This document shows positions 7,601-16,790 of a stretch of DNA of 64,000 nucleotides, in pieces; position 1 is the first letter of the stretch, and each line of letters opens with the position of its first letter. Position numbers and translations under genes: made by a program. The stretch lies in contig JBILCU010000003.1 in NCBI GenBank assembly GCA_044352985.1, positions 62,001-126,000 on the forward strand, written 5' to 3'. The notes beneath the pieces were generated by a model, which was not told where the DNA came from, made no database searches, and worked only from the letters and a program-made list of their open reading frames with translations. Origin of the DNA: JADJDM01 sp044352985. GTDB taxonomy: Bacteria > Bacteroidota > Bacteroidia > B-17B0 > Aurantibacillaceae.

Positions 7601-10600
7601 TTAATTTTTTTGCACGCTTATGAATGTACTTAAAGTTTCATCAACATCAACTGCAATTCCGAAATTATTAATCTTTTCAACAAATACTAACGTATTAGTT
7701 AATGTCTCATTACAAATATAATCCAAATTATTTTTTATTGCTGTTTCAATTTGGTTATTTCTTTGAATTTCAATATTAATTTTATCGGTTACTTCAAATC
7801 CTTTTTCTTTACGTATATTTTGAATTCTGTTTACCAATTCTCTTGCTATTCCCTCGTTAATCAATGCCTCGTTTAAATTAATATCTAAGGCAACGGTTAA
7901 TGCTCCTTGATTGGCTACTTTCCAGCCTGGAATATCCACCGGAATGATTTCTACGTCTTCAGTCTCTAAAATAATAGATTCATTTTCAATAGAAATTTCA
8001 AATTTCCCTGTTTTTTCAATTCCGGAAATGATTTGAATACCATTCGCTTGTGCAAATAACTGAACCGCTTTCATGTGTTTTCCGCATTTTTTTCCTAAGG
8101 TTTTAAAATTGAGTTTCAGATTTTTTACAATCTGAGTTTGCGTTTCATCTACAAACTCAATTTGTTTTACATTAACTTCAGATAGAATCAACTCTTGCAC
8201 AGCAGCAATTTTATTTTGCATTTCTTTATCCAAAACAGGTATTTGAATACGTGAAAGTGGTTGACGAACACGCAAGTTTTCTTTTTTACGAATGGATAAA
8301 ATCATGGAAGAAATTTTTTGTGCCATTTCCATTTTTTCTTCCAATGCCGTATCAATATGTGCAGCATGTATTTGAGCAAATTTGCTGAGGTGAACTGAAT
8401 CAACAGAGAAATTGTTTTGTGCTCCTGAGTTATTTTCTCTGATTCCGTCATTCAAGTTTTTGTATAACCACTCTGCAAAAAATGGCGCTATCGGGCTCAT
8501 TAATCTCGATACAACATTTAAGCATTCAAAAAGAGTTTCGTAGGCAGCTTGTTTATCTTTACTCATTTCACCTTTCCAGAAACGACGGCGAGATAAACGA
8601 ATATACCAGTTACTCAAATGCTCATCTACAAAATCTTCGATTAAACGTGCTGCACGATGAGGTTCGAAATCTTCGTAATTAGTTGTTGTATCTTTAACTA
8701 AACTATTTAGTTTAGAGATAATCCATCTGTCCAATTCCGAGCGTTCTTCAACAGGAATGGAATTATTTTCGTTAACTGAATAGCTATCTACATTCGCATA
8801 TAATGCAAAAAAACTATACGTGTTGTAAAGAGTACCGAATAATTTACGTTGTACCTCTGCAATTCCGTCAATATCAAATTTTAAATTATCCCATGGCGCA
8901 GCATTTGCAATCATGTACCAACGAGTTGCATCTGGGCCGTATTTAGCAAGTGTTTCAAATGGATCAACAGCATTGCCCAAACGCTTACTCATTTTGTTTC
9001 CGTTTTTGTCGAGCACTAAACCGTTACTCACCACATTTTTGTATGCAACAGAATCAAAGCACATAGTGGCAATTGCATGCAAAGTAAAGAACCAGCCACG
9101 AGTTTGGTCAACTCCTTCTGCTATAAAATCTGCAGGATAATATTTTTTGCCATCAATTAATTCTTTATTTTCAAACGGATAATGTAATTGTGCGTAAGGC
9201 ATTGCGCCACTGTCGAACCAAACATCAATTAAATCAGGTTCTCGGAATAGTTTTTTACCGTTGCGCTCTAATAAAATGTTATCTGCATAAGGTTTATGTA
9301 AATCAAACGAATCGTAATTGGTTGACGACATATCGCCCGGAACAAACTGCGAAAGAGGATTTTCATTCATCATTCCTTTTGCAACTGCATTTTTAATTTC
9401 AGCTTGCAATTGCTCTACTGAAGAAATAATTATTTGTTCCGTTTTGTCTTCACTTGTCCAGATTGGAATAGGAATGCCCCAGAAACGAGAACGAGAAAGG
9501 TTCCAATCGTTCAAGTTCTCCAACCAGTTTCCAAATCGCCCGGTTCCTGTTGCTTCCGGTTTCCAGTTGATTGTTTTGTTGAGTTCAATCATTCTGTCTT
9601 TTAAAGACGTAGTTCGAATGAACCAGGAATCCAAAGGGTAGTACAATACAGGTTTGTCCGTTCTCCAGCAGTGTGGATAGTTGTGTTCGTAGGTTTCTTT
9701 TTTAAATAACTTGCCATCTTCTTGTAATTTAAGAACGATACGTTCATCAACACTTAAATAAACTTTTAGTTCCTTTATTTTTCCAGCAGCTTCAAGTACT
9801 TTTTTCTGGTGTTCGAATTCTTTTTGTTTTTCAGTTTCAGTTAAATAAGCTTCTTTTACGAATTCGTTACCATAAAGGAAAATACCATCATTAACTTCTT
9901 TCACAAATTTACCTTGTAAATCAACTAACGGAACAGAATTTCCATCTTCGTTTTTCACCAGCATTAAAGGAATTCCTGATTCTTTTGCTACGCGCATGTC
10001 ATCGGCACCAAAAGTTGGAGCGATGTGTACAATGCCAGTACCGTCACTAGTGGTAACAAAATCTCCGGATATAACTCTGAATGCGTCACCATCAGGTTTC
10101 GTAAACGGAAGCAACTGTTCGTAGCTAACTCCTACCAATTGTTCTCCTTTTAATTCGTTAATAATTTGGTAAGGAACAATTTTATCTCCAGCTTTAAAAT
10201 GCCATTCTGCATTCTCTCCTTTGATATTTAGATATGCTGATAAACGTTCTTTAGCCAGTATTGCAGTAATTTCTTTTGCATCGTATTGATTAAATGTTTT
10301 TATTACAACATAATCAATGTTTTTTCCAACTGCTAAGGCAGTGTTGGAAGGCAATGTCCAAGGTGTAGTTGTCCATGCCAAAATATAACAATTATCGCTT
10401 GCTCCGTTTTGTTTTAGAGATGACAAAAATTGTTCATCCTTAATTTTAAATTGAGCTGTTGCGGTTCTGTCTTTTACATCTTTGTAGCAGCCGGGTTGGT
10501 TTAATTCATGTGAAGATAATCCTGTTCCTGCTGCAGGAGAATAAGGTTGAATGGTAAAACCTTTGTATAATAAATTCTTTTTATGTAGCTCACCCAAAAG

Positions 10601-11095
10601 CCACCATACACTCTCAATGTATTTGTTATCGTAGGTGATGTAAGGGTTTTGCATATCAACCCAGTAACCCATTTTTGAAGTAAGCTCTTCCCATTTATCG
10701 GTGAACTTCATCACATCTTTACGGCATTCTACATTGTATTGCTCAACGGTAATTTTAGATCCAATATCTTCTTTTGTAATGCCTAGGTTTTTTTCTACAC
10801 CTAACTCAACTGGTAATCCGTGAGTATCCCAGCCTGCTTTACGTTTTACCTGATATCCTTGTAATGTTTTGTAACGACAGAAAATATCTTTTATCGTACG
10901 AGCCATTACGTGATGAATGCCTGGCATGCCGTTGGCACTTGGCGGACCTTCGTAAAATACCCATGGAGTTTTTCCTTCACGAGATGAAATAGATTTTTCA
11001 AAAATTTGATTTTTATTCCAAAAGTCAAGAGTTTCTTTTGCAATGTTTGGCAAATCCAATCCTTTAAATTCTTTGTATTTTTTCTGATTACTCAC
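7601..11095 (-). CDS. ileS: Isoleucyl-tRNA synthetase
   Basis: 1164 residues, the long form found in Bacteroidota. Charges tRNA-Ile with isoleucine and edits misactivated valine. Class I signatures are visible: a HIGH-type motif GIHHVMAR near residue 60 and KMSKR in DKNGNKMSKRLGN near residue 700. Between them are the CP1 editing domain (AWTTTPWTLPSNTALAVG) and the anticodon-binding part follows (LDRWIISKLNSLV). No C-terminal Cys4 zinc finger is seen, as in the eukaryote-like type. First gene of ileS, DksA-like, lspA. A weak -7-like element (TATATTCG on the minus strand, 11116-11123) lies about 20 bases upstream. Confidence 0.97.
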   Translation of the reverse strand: MSNQKKYKEFKGLDLPNIAKETLDFWNKNQIFEKSISSREGKTPWVFYEGPPSANGMPGIHHVMARTIKDIFCRYKTLQGYQVKRKAGWDTHGLPVELGVEKNLGITKEDIGSKITVEQYNVECRKDVMKFTDKWEELTSKMGYWVDMQNPYITYDNKYIESVWWLLGELHKKNLLYKGFTIQPYSPAAGTGLSSHELNQPGCYKDVKDRTATAQFKIKDEQFLSSLKQNGASDNCYILAWTTTPWTLPSNTALAVGKNIDYVVIKTFNQYDAKEITAILAKERLSAYLNIKGENAEWHFKAGDKIVPYQIINELKGEQLVGVSYEQLLPFTKPDGDAFRVISGDFVTTSDGTGIVHIAPTFGADDMRVAKESGIPLMLVKNEDGNSVPLVDLQGKFVKEVNDGIFLYGNEFVKEAYLTETEKQKEFEHQKKVLEAAGKIKELKVYLSVDERIVLKLQEDGKLFKKETYEHNYPHCWRTDKPVLYYPLDSWFIRTTSLKDRMIELNKTINWKPEATGTGRFGNWLENLNDWNLSRSRFWGIPIPIWTSEDKTEQIIISSVEQLQAEIKNAVAKGMMNENPLSQFVPGDMSSTNYDSFDLHKPYADNILLERNGKKLFREPDLIDVWFDSGAMPYAQLHYPFENKELIDGKKYYPADFIAEGVDQTRGWFFTLHAIATMCFDSVAYKNVVSNGLVLDKNGNKMSKRLGNAVDPFETLAKYGPDATRWYMIANAAPWDNLKFDIDGIAEVQRKLFGTLYNTYSFFALYANVDSYSVNENNSIPVEERSELDRWIISKLNSLVKDTTTNYEDFEPHRAARLIEDFVDEHLSNWYIRLSRRRFWKGEMSKDKQAAYETLFECLNVVSRLMSPIAPFFAEWLYKNLNDGIRENNSGAQNNFSVDSVHLSKFAQIHAAHIDTALEEKMEMAQKISSMILSIRKKENLRVRQPLSRIQIPVLDKEMQNKIAAVQELILSEVNVKQIEFVDETQTQIVKNLKLNFKTLGKKCGKHMKAVQLFAQANGIQIISGIEKTGKFEISIENESIILETEDVEIIPVDIPGWKVANQGALTVALDINLNEALINEGIARELVNRIQNIRKEKGFEVTDKINIEIQRNNQIETAIKNNLDYICNETLTNTLVFVEKINNFGIAVDVDETLSTFISVQKN

Positions 11096-11488
11096 GATAA
11101 AATTTTTAGGGTGGCGAATATACGATTTTTAACTAAAAAAAGGAATAGCCACGATTGATTGGATGTTTTATGTTTGGGTGTTTTAGGTTTTATTGATGAA
11201 GAAAAAGTTAAAAAGAAAAAGCCATGATTTTTTGTTTGTTTGAGGTTTGGTTGATAAATAAAAAGGCAAAAGTTCATAGGAAAAAGCCAAAATTTATTTA
11301 TGTTGGATGTTTATATGTTTGATTGTTTCTTGTTAGGTTTAAATGAAAAAAGCCAAGAATGTATCTTGTTTGAATTTTCTAGTTTAGTTTATAAATATCT
11401 ACAACCAAGAAGCAAGCAATAAAAAACTAGAAATAAAATAAATAATTGTAAACGACTTGCTACTTCGGAATAAAAAAACAATCTAAAA
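11096..11488 (-). repeat. Non-coding stretch with degenerate ~50-65 bp repeats upstream of ileS
   Basis: 393 bases without a credible gene. About four imperfect copies of one pattern can be seen on the plus strand: an A-rich start with AGCCA (11148, 11218, 11284, 11350), then TGTTTG or TGTTTTATG, then AGGTTT or AGTTTA and a TTGATRAA-like end. The copies are diverged. A 61-codon frame inside it has a Phe/Leu/Ser-rich composition without domain and is not accepted as a gene. No T-box or other known leader for ileS is visible. Confidence 0.5.
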
Positions 11489-12742
11489 TCAATGACTTAC
11501 TTCCTTAATTAAATCCGGATTGTGTTTGTGTTTGAATAAAACTGAAAACAACACTGCGATTATTAAGGCATAAATTGAAAAGGAAATCCAGATGTTGTGC
11601 CAGTTTTTACCTGATTCAGTTGTAAAAAAATGATCGATTAGATAGCCACTAGAAATACTTCCTAAAATTGCGCCAAAACCATTGGTCATCATCATAAATA
11701 AACCTTGAGCAGAAGAACGAATACTCGAATCAGTTGATGTTTCAACAAACAATGAACCTGAAATATTAAAGAAATCAAATGCCATTCCGTAAACAATACA
11801 TGATAAAATAATCATCCATAAACCATCAGCTGGATTGCCAAATGCAAATAACCCGAAACGTAATACCCAAGCTATCATACTAATCAACATCACTTGCTTA
11901 ATGCCAAACTTTTTTAGGAAAAAAGGTATGGCAAGAATAAATAAGGTTTCAGAGATTTGTGAAATGGACATTATGATGGTGGAGTATTTTACCACAATCG
12001 AATTTGCATATTCAGGCTGATGTTTAAAGTCATCTAGATATACATCACCATAGGCATTGGTTAATTGCAATGCAGCGCCAAGAAACATACTGAAAATAAA
12101 AAACAATGCTAATTTATAATTTGCAAATAATTTAAATGAACTTAATCCCATTAAATCAACAAAAGATTTATTTTGTTTGGTATCGTGTTTTGGTTCACAC
12201 TTGGGCAAAGTGAATGAATAAATTCCCAGAGTAATTGCGGCAAATGCAGCGATGTAAAATTGATTTTCAGATGCTTTGTTACCGGTTAAATTTGTAATCC
12301 ACATGGCGACAATAAATCCTATTGTACCCCAAACCCTTATTGGCGGGAAATTTTTTACTACATCCAAATCATTTTTTTTAAGTGAGTTGTAAGCTACTGA
12401 ATTCGATAAAGCAATGGTTGGCATATAAAACACCATGGCTAATAGTATTACCCAAAAAAAGCTTGTTGGATTTGTTATTTGAGGAACATACATTAAAGTT
12501 AAACCTCCCAGAATATGTAAAATACCATATAACTTTTCTGCATTAATCAATCTGTCGGCAATTATACCACATAACGTGGGCATGAAAATAGATGCTATAC
12601 CCATAGTTGAAAAAATCGCTCCAAACTCTGTGCCTGCCCATTGTTTTGTTCCAAACCAATAATTGGCAACAGTAATTAACCATGCGCCCCAAATAAAAAA
12701 CTGAAGAAAATTCATCAGTATTAAACGATGTTTTAATGCCAT
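11489..12742 (-). CDS. Nucleoside permease (NupG/XapB-like, MFS)
   Basis: 417 residues, almost the length of E. coli NupG (418). A twelve-helix inner-membrane transporter of the nucleoside:H+ symporter family. Visible markers: MNFLQFFIWGAWLITVANYW at the N-terminus, the first-loop GIIADRLINAEKLYGILH, and the second-half SGSLFVETSTDSSIRSSAQG and MMMTNGFGAILGS motifs characteristic of this family. Substrate would be nucleosides; exact specificity cannot be read. It stands alone with no nucleoside-catabolic neighbour. A secreted nuclease operon at 24-30 kb in the same window could supply nucleosides, but the two loci are not linked. Confidence 0.85.
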   Translation of the reverse strand: MALKHRLILMNFLQFFIWGAWLITVANYWFGTKQWAGTEFGAIFSTMGIASIFMPTLCGIIADRLINAEKLYGILHILGGLTLMYVPQITNPTSFFWVILLAMVFYMPTIALSNSVAYNSLKKNDLDVVKNFPPIRVWGTIGFIVAMWITNLTGNKASENQFYIAAFAAITLGIYSFTLPKCEPKHDTKQNKSFVDLMGLSSFKLFANYKLALFFIFSMFLGAALQLTNAYGDVYLDDFKHQPEYANSIVVKYSTIIMSISQISETLFILAIPFFLKKFGIKQVMLISMIAWVLRFGLFAFGNPADGLWMIILSCIVYGMAFDFFNISGSLFVETSTDSSIRSSAQGLFMMMTNGFGAILGSISSGYLIDHFFTTESGKNWHNIWISFSIYALIIAVLFSVLFKHKHNPDLIKEVSH

Positions 12743-12835
12743 TTTATTTAAATATTGATTTTGGTAAATGTAATAAAATATAAAAACGAATAAAAAAACT
12801 GAGCATTAAAATGTAGTTGAATGCGCTAATTTATA

Positions 12836-13567
12836 TCACTCAATAAAATACCAAGGAATATTAAAAAACCCTTTTTTGTAATCAATATTTACAAGCTGAC
12901 CAATATTAGTTTCAGTATATTGATATTTAGTTACAGTAATGTTTTCAGGATCGTAGTGATGACCCCAGGGTTCAACTTTTAAATAGTAGGTGGTGTGTCT
13001 TCTGCCTTTACTAATATGTTTATCAATAACTTTTGCCGAATATACTTTTGCCTCTGATTCATCATAAACGCAGTTAGCACCATATGTAGCTGCAAAACTA
13101 TAAATTAAGATATTGGTTACAATCGATAATACAATCCATGTTTTATCTTTATTTGAATTCATAATTAATGAATGCGTGCTGAATAATAGAATGAGTATTA
13201 AAATTGCTGATACAATTCCGGGGATAATCATGCTGTAAAAACTTTCGAATTCAAAGTCAATTAAAACACGTAAAGTAATTATCCAGGCAGGAGCATCAAT
13301 AAAATCTGCGATATCGTATTTATCGGCACCTTTACTTTTCTTTGTAATTTGTATCAAACTTGCAATACTTGGTCTGCCAGAAATTCCATTAAGCAATAAG
13401 CCAATTATGGGCATTAATAAAAGGGTGGTAAATAAAAACTCGTATGGTTTTGGATAAATAAAAAACCAACCTGAAAGAAATAAAGAAATCCACTCCAACC
13501 AATCTAGCTTGTGAAATGTAATTTTATTGAGGTTATTCTTAATTATATTTTTATTATTTCTTGACAC
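12836..13567 (-). CDS. Membrane protein of unknown function
   Basis: 243 residues; I do not recognise the family. Four membrane segments are likely (about 29-45, 48-62, 112-135, 143-162). The N-terminus before them is basic (NKNIIKNNLNKITFHK). After the last helix there is a soluble C-terminal domain of about 75 residues, rich in beta strands, with HISKGRRHTTYYLKVEPWG and ending in PWYFIE. It may form a unit with the acetyltransferase gene upstream, whose stop is 19 bases before this start. No operon partner gives a functional clue. Confidence 0.6.
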   Translation of the reverse strand: MSRNNKNIIKNNLNKITFHKLDWLEWISLFLSGWFFIYPKPYEFLFTTLLLMPIIGLLLNGISGRPSIASLIQITKKSKGADKYDIADFIDAPAWIITLRVLIDFEFESFYSMIIPGIVSAILILILLFSTHSLIMNSNKDKTWIVLSIVTNILIYSFAATYGANCVYDESEAKVYSAKVIDKHISKGRRHTTYYLKVEPWGHHYDPENITVTKYQYTETNIGQLVNIDYKKGFFNIPWYFIE

Positions 13568-13586
13568 AATTTAATATTTTATCCTC

Positions 13587-14093
13587 TTACACTATTGAAT
13601 GATAATTTTCACGCTTTAATTTCATATTTAAACGTGTCCAGCTGTTTCCATAAACATTTAAATAATCTGTGTTTTGGTGATTTATGATAAAGCCAACTTT
13701 TTCATAGCATCTAATGGCTCTTGTATTCCATTCAAAAACATTTAAATCAACCATTTTGACATTAGGATCCTGAAAAAATAAATCTGCCATTTTTCGAACA
13801 ATTAGTTCTCCTAATTTTTTGCTCCGATACTCCTCTTTTCCAATTAAAATACGGGATAACCGTTTGTTACCATTTTCATAATTTAATTCGCAATGTCCGA
13901 TTGTTTCATTCGTTTCTTTTAAAACCACTTTAAATGGTTTTTTATCTTTCATATTGATGTAATGCAATAATTGCTCATCAGTTAATGGATAGTTAAAAAG
14001 TGGACCTGCAAACTGGAAGAGTTCTTCTTTATTATTAATCCAACATTTTAATCTTTCAAAATCTTTTGGAGTAAAGGCTAAAAATTCAATCAT
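13587..14093 (-). CDS. GNAT-family N-acetyltransferase
   Basis: 168 residues, normal for the family. Transfers acetyl from acetyl-CoA to an amine; substrate unknown. The fold pattern is readable: an N-terminal DFERLKCWINNKEELFQFAG typical of RimJ/RimL-like members, beta strands around ETIGHCELNYEN, the acetyl-CoA loop region RILIGKEEYRSKKLGELIVR (a variant of R/Q-x-x-G-x-G/A), and the C-terminal NTRAIRCYEKVGF motif. It is separated from the RNase G gene by a terminator, so it belongs with the membrane protein gene downstream rather than with RNase G. Confidence 0.85.
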   Translation of the reverse strand: MIEFLAFTPKDFERLKCWINNKEELFQFAGPLFNYPLTDEQLLHYINMKDKKPFKVVLKETNETIGHCELNYENGNKRLSRILIGKEEYRSKKLGELIVRKMADLFFQDPNVKMVDLNVFEWNTRAIRCYEKVGFIINHQNTDYLNVYGNSWTRLNMKLKRENYHSIV

Positions 14094-14095
14094 AG

Positions 14096-14138
14096 TTAAA
14101 AAAAAATCGGTAGAAATATAATGTTCTACCGATTTTAA
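14096..14138 (-). terminator. Terminator after the RNase G gene
   Basis: A 13-bp perfect stem (14103-14115 with 14124-14136, core ATCGGTAGAA / TTCTACCGAT) and 8-base loop. On the minus strand it is followed by a run of U (plus-strand A tract 14098-14106). It separates the RNase G transcript from the acetyltransferase gene. Confidence 0.88.
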
Positions 14139-14167
14139 AATTATTTAAAAAAACAAACTAATTTGAT

Positions 14168-15730
14168 TTAAACTACAATTTCATCTTCTAAATGGTTTAA
14201 AAATTTGTATTCCATTAGTCCTAATGAAACCATACTTCTAACTTCTATTTTACCACCAGTTAATTTTCGCCATTTTTTTAAAATACTAGGTTTAAAAAAT
14301 GTTCCTTTAGTAATGTATGCTTCAATATATGGATGAATACAAATGGTAAGATTTTTTTGATTCTGTTCTTGTACAATGTATTTAAGTGTACTTTCTATTT
14401 GTTCAACAAAAAGTAGACTTGGCTGAACTTTACCTGTACCATTGCAACTTGGGCAAACTTCCTGTACATCAACATTCATTTCTGGGCGTACACGCTGACG
14501 AGTTATTTGAACAATGCCAAATTTACTTGGAGGTAAGATGTTATGCTTGGCACGATCAGTTTTCATTTCATCTTTTAATTTTTCAAAAAGAATTTTTCGA
14601 TTATCCTGATTGTGCATGTCAATGAAATCAACGATGATGATTCCACCCATGTCGCGTAAACGAAGTTGACGTGCAACTTCTTCAGCAGCTTCTAGGTTTA
14701 CAGCCAATGCATTTTCTTCCTGTGTTTTATCACTTTTGGATCTGTTACCACTATTAACGTCAAAAACATGAACAGCTTCTGTATGCTCAATAATGAGGTA
14801 AGCACCGCTTTTCATATTTACTGTTTTGCCAAACAAACTTTTAATTTGTTTTTCAATTCCTAAATGTTCGAATAGAGGAACTTTTGAATTGGAATAAAGT
14901 TTTGCAATGTTAACCTTATCTGGCGCAATATTGGAAAGATAGCCTTTTACTTCATCAAATACTTTTTGATCGTTCACATAAACACTTTCAAAATCAGCGT
15001 TGAGTAAATCTCTTAACATGGAGTTAGTACGATCAATTTCGCCCAACACACGCATAGGTGGTTCGGCAGATTTTAATGCTTTAAAGCACTCATCCCATTT
15101 TGAAATAAGATCGTTTAAATCGTTTTCTAGTTCAGCAACACTTTTATTTTCGGCAACTGTTCTAACGATAACACCAAAATTTTTAGGTTTAATGCTTTGC
15201 ATTAATTCTTTTAATCTGGTTTTTTCTTCAGGAACTCTAATTTTTTGAGATATTGAGATTTTCTCTGCAAAAGGAATTAATACTAAGTATCTGCCTGCAA
15301 TTGAAATTTCTGATGTTATCCTTGGTCCCTTTGCCGAAATAGGTTCTTTTGCAACCTGAACCAAAATGTTTTGCCCACTTTGAACAACATTGTTTATTTT
15401 TCCATCTTTTGGTATATCATCTTCATTTTTGAAATACATCAAGTTGGAAACATTTTGTTTACCTTCTTTTACTTGTTTAGTGTATTTCATTAAAGAAGCA
15501 GCTTGTGGCCCTAAATCAAGATAGTGTAAAAAAGCATCTTTTTCATAACCTACATCAACAAATGCAGCGTTAAGTCCGGTCATAACTTTTTTAACACGCC
15601 CCAAATAAATATCACCAACAGAAAAATGAGAATTGCCCCGTTCTTTATGCAGTTCTACTAAACGTTTATTGTTTAGCAAAGCAATAACGGTGTCGTTCTC
15701 GGCACTGTTTATAATCAGTTCGTAACTCAC
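14168..15730 (-). CDS. rng: Ribonuclease E/G family protein
   Basis: 520 residues, RNase G size rather than the longer RNase E. Single-strand endonuclease for rRNA maturation and mRNA decay. An S1-like domain spans about 38-130. Catalytic metal Asp are Asp334 (HVFDVNSG) and Asp368 (GGIIIVDFIDMHNQDNR). The Zn-link is CPSC at 426-429, which joins subunits. No long C-terminal degradosome scaffold is present. It follows HU, TPR and a 29-residue basic protein in the same direction. The leader between that small gene and the rng start folds into a strong hairpin (15756-15816), described separately. Confidence 0.94.
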   Translation of the reverse strand: MSYELIINSAENDTVIALLNNKRLVELHKERGNSHFSVGDIYLGRVKKVMTGLNAAFVDVGYEKDAFLHYLDLGPQAASLMKYTKQVKEGKQNVSNLMYFKNEDDIPKDGKINNVVQSGQNILVQVAKEPISAKGPRITSEISIAGRYLVLIPFAEKISISQKIRVPEEKTRLKELMQSIKPKNFGVIVRTVAENKSVAELENDLNDLISKWDECFKALKSAEPPMRVLGEIDRTNSMLRDLLNADFESVYVNDQKVFDEVKGYLSNIAPDKVNIAKLYSNSKVPLFEHLGIEKQIKSLFGKTVNMKSGAYLIIEHTEAVHVFDVNSGNRSKSDKTQEENALAVNLEAAEEVARQLRLRDMGGIIIVDFIDMHNQDNRKILFEKLKDEMKTDRAKHNILPPSKFGIVQITRQRVRPEMNVDVQEVCPSCNGTGKVQPSLLFVEQIESTLKYIVQEQNQKNLTICIHPYIEAYITKGTFFKPSILKKWRKLTGGKIEVRSMVSLGLMEYKFLNHLEDEIVV

Positions 15731-15755
15731 GTTAAAAAATTTAAATATGAAACTT

Positions 15756-15816
15756 AGCAGGATATAATAAAAGAAATTAAGGAGAGGAAAAAATCAACTC
15801 CTTAATTAAACCTGCT
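15756..15816 (-). promoter_or_regulatory. Structured leader upstream of rng
   Basis: Two nested perfect stems: inner AATTAAGGAG (15775-15784) with CTCCTTAATT (15798-15807), outer AGCAGG (15756-15761) with CCTGCT (15811-15816). In the minus-strand transcript it lies about 25 bases before the rng ATG and 24 bases after the stop of the small basic gene. It could be a partial terminator, although its U-tract is poor, or a cleavage/regulatory element. Function is inferred. Confidence 0.6.
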
Positions 15817-15839
15817 TATACTATAAAAACAAGAAGAAA

Positions 15840-15929
15840 TTATTTCTTCTTATGACGATTCTTTCTTAAACGTTTTTTACGTTTGTGAGTAGCCATTTTA
15901 TGTCTTTTTCTTTTTTTTCCGCTTGGCAT
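15840..15929 (-). CDS. 29-residue very basic protein, probable small ribosomal protein
   Basis: A complete ATG-to-TAA frame of 29 codons reading MPSGKKRKRHKMATHKRKKR then LRKNRHKKK. More than half of the residues are Lys, Arg or His. I recall near-identical small proteins at this place in many Bacteroidota, next to the RNase E/G gene; such conservation with extreme basicity fits a ribosomal or rRNA-binding protein. A Bacteroidota-specific ribosomal protein, bL38, was reported from the Flavobacterium johnsoniae ribosome structure, but I cannot confirm that this is the same protein. It lies between the TPR gene (19 bases upstream) and the rng leader. Confidence 0.8.
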   Translation of the reverse strand: MPSGKKRKRHKMATHKRKKRLRKNRHKKK

Positions 15930-15948
15930 AATAATTTATTTTTAATGG

Positions 15949-16779
15949 TTAATTTATTTTTAATTGATTGATGTATTTTTTTATTTCTTTTTTTACTCCT
16001 TCATCTTCAATCAGTGATGAATAGCTTTCTAAAGCGATTATTGCTTTTTGTTTATCTCCTTTTTTCTCGTATGCATCTGCCAGGTATAAATATGCTTCTA
16101 AATAATCTGGCTTCAATTTTAAAACTTTCTCAAAACGAATAATTGCTTTGTCCATTTGCCCAGATTTAGAAGAAAATGCAGCAAAAGCCAATTGAAGATC
16201 TACGTTATTAGAATCTGTTTTTTCAATTTCTCTTAGTAGAGTAATCCCTTTCATAGGATCACTTGTTCCTTCAACCATACACGATGCTAATTTAATTTTA
16301 ACAGCTGTATAATTTGGCAATACAGATAAAGATTTGTTAAAACAACGAATTGCACAATTGTAGGCTAGCTGAGCTTCTTCAGGGTTTGTTAAAAAACGAA
16401 CTGAATAATAATATCTATCACCAGCAACTTCATAATCATTCACGTTTTTAGTTAAATTAGCTTTTAGTTCAGTAAAATAAGCTGCTAAAGCAGGTTGTTT
16501 CTGTTGCCCTAAAAACTGTACTAAAGTGTCCGTATTCTTAATTTTATCTATTTCAAAATTTTTAATCAATTTGTTGAGATTTGATTTTTCAGCCTCATTC
16601 AACGAATTGATATAGTTTTTTAGAACACCATCAAAAGATGATGATTCTACAGATGAATTAGAACTTGATTTAGTTTGTTTTTCACTTAAATCAGGAGTTT
16701 TTTTTGCAAAATATAAAAGAACGAACAAAAAAACTGAAAGAACAATTAGTGTTATTTGCAGTTTATTTAACGACTTCAT
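15949..16779 (-). CDS. Membrane-anchored TPR protein
   Basis: 276 residues. One N-terminal membrane helix (about 8-26, LQITLIVLSVFLFVLLYFAK), then a Ser-rich linker and a soluble part. TPR motifs are clear in the second half: NCAIRCFNKSLSVLPNYTAV, KAIIRFEKVLKLKPDYLEAY and LADAYEKKGDKQKAIIALES. The protein should sit on the inner membrane with the TPRs in the periplasm, as no cleavage site follows the helix. It is 11 bases downstream of the HU gene and upstream of the small basic gene and rng; this gene order recurs in Bacteroidota in my recollection. Binding partner unknown. Confidence 0.8.
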   Translation of the reverse strand: MKSLNKLQITLIVLSVFLFVLLYFAKKTPDLSEKQTKSSSNSSVESSSFDGVLKNYINSLNEAEKSNLNKLIKNFEIDKIKNTDTLVQFLGQQKQPALAAYFTELKANLTKNVNDYEVAGDRYYYSVRFLTNPEEAQLAYNCAIRCFNKSLSVLPNYTAVKIKLASCMVEGTSDPMKGITLLREIEKTDSNNVDLQLAFAAFSSKSGQMDKAIIRFEKVLKLKPDYLEAYLYLADAYEKKGDKQKAIIALESYSSLIEDEGVKKEIKKYINQLKIN

Positions 16780-16790
16780 TTAGGTCGTAT

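Noticed and set aside
11092..11277. 61-codon frame upstream of ileS on the minus strand
   Set aside because: Phe/Leu/Ser/Lys-rich composition typical of AT-rich non-coding DNA, no domain or signal, overlaps ileS by four bases, and coincides with the degenerate repeats.
11096..11300. T-box leader for ileS
   Set aside because: No specifier stem or T-box sequence can be seen, and T-boxes are not typical in Bacteroidota.
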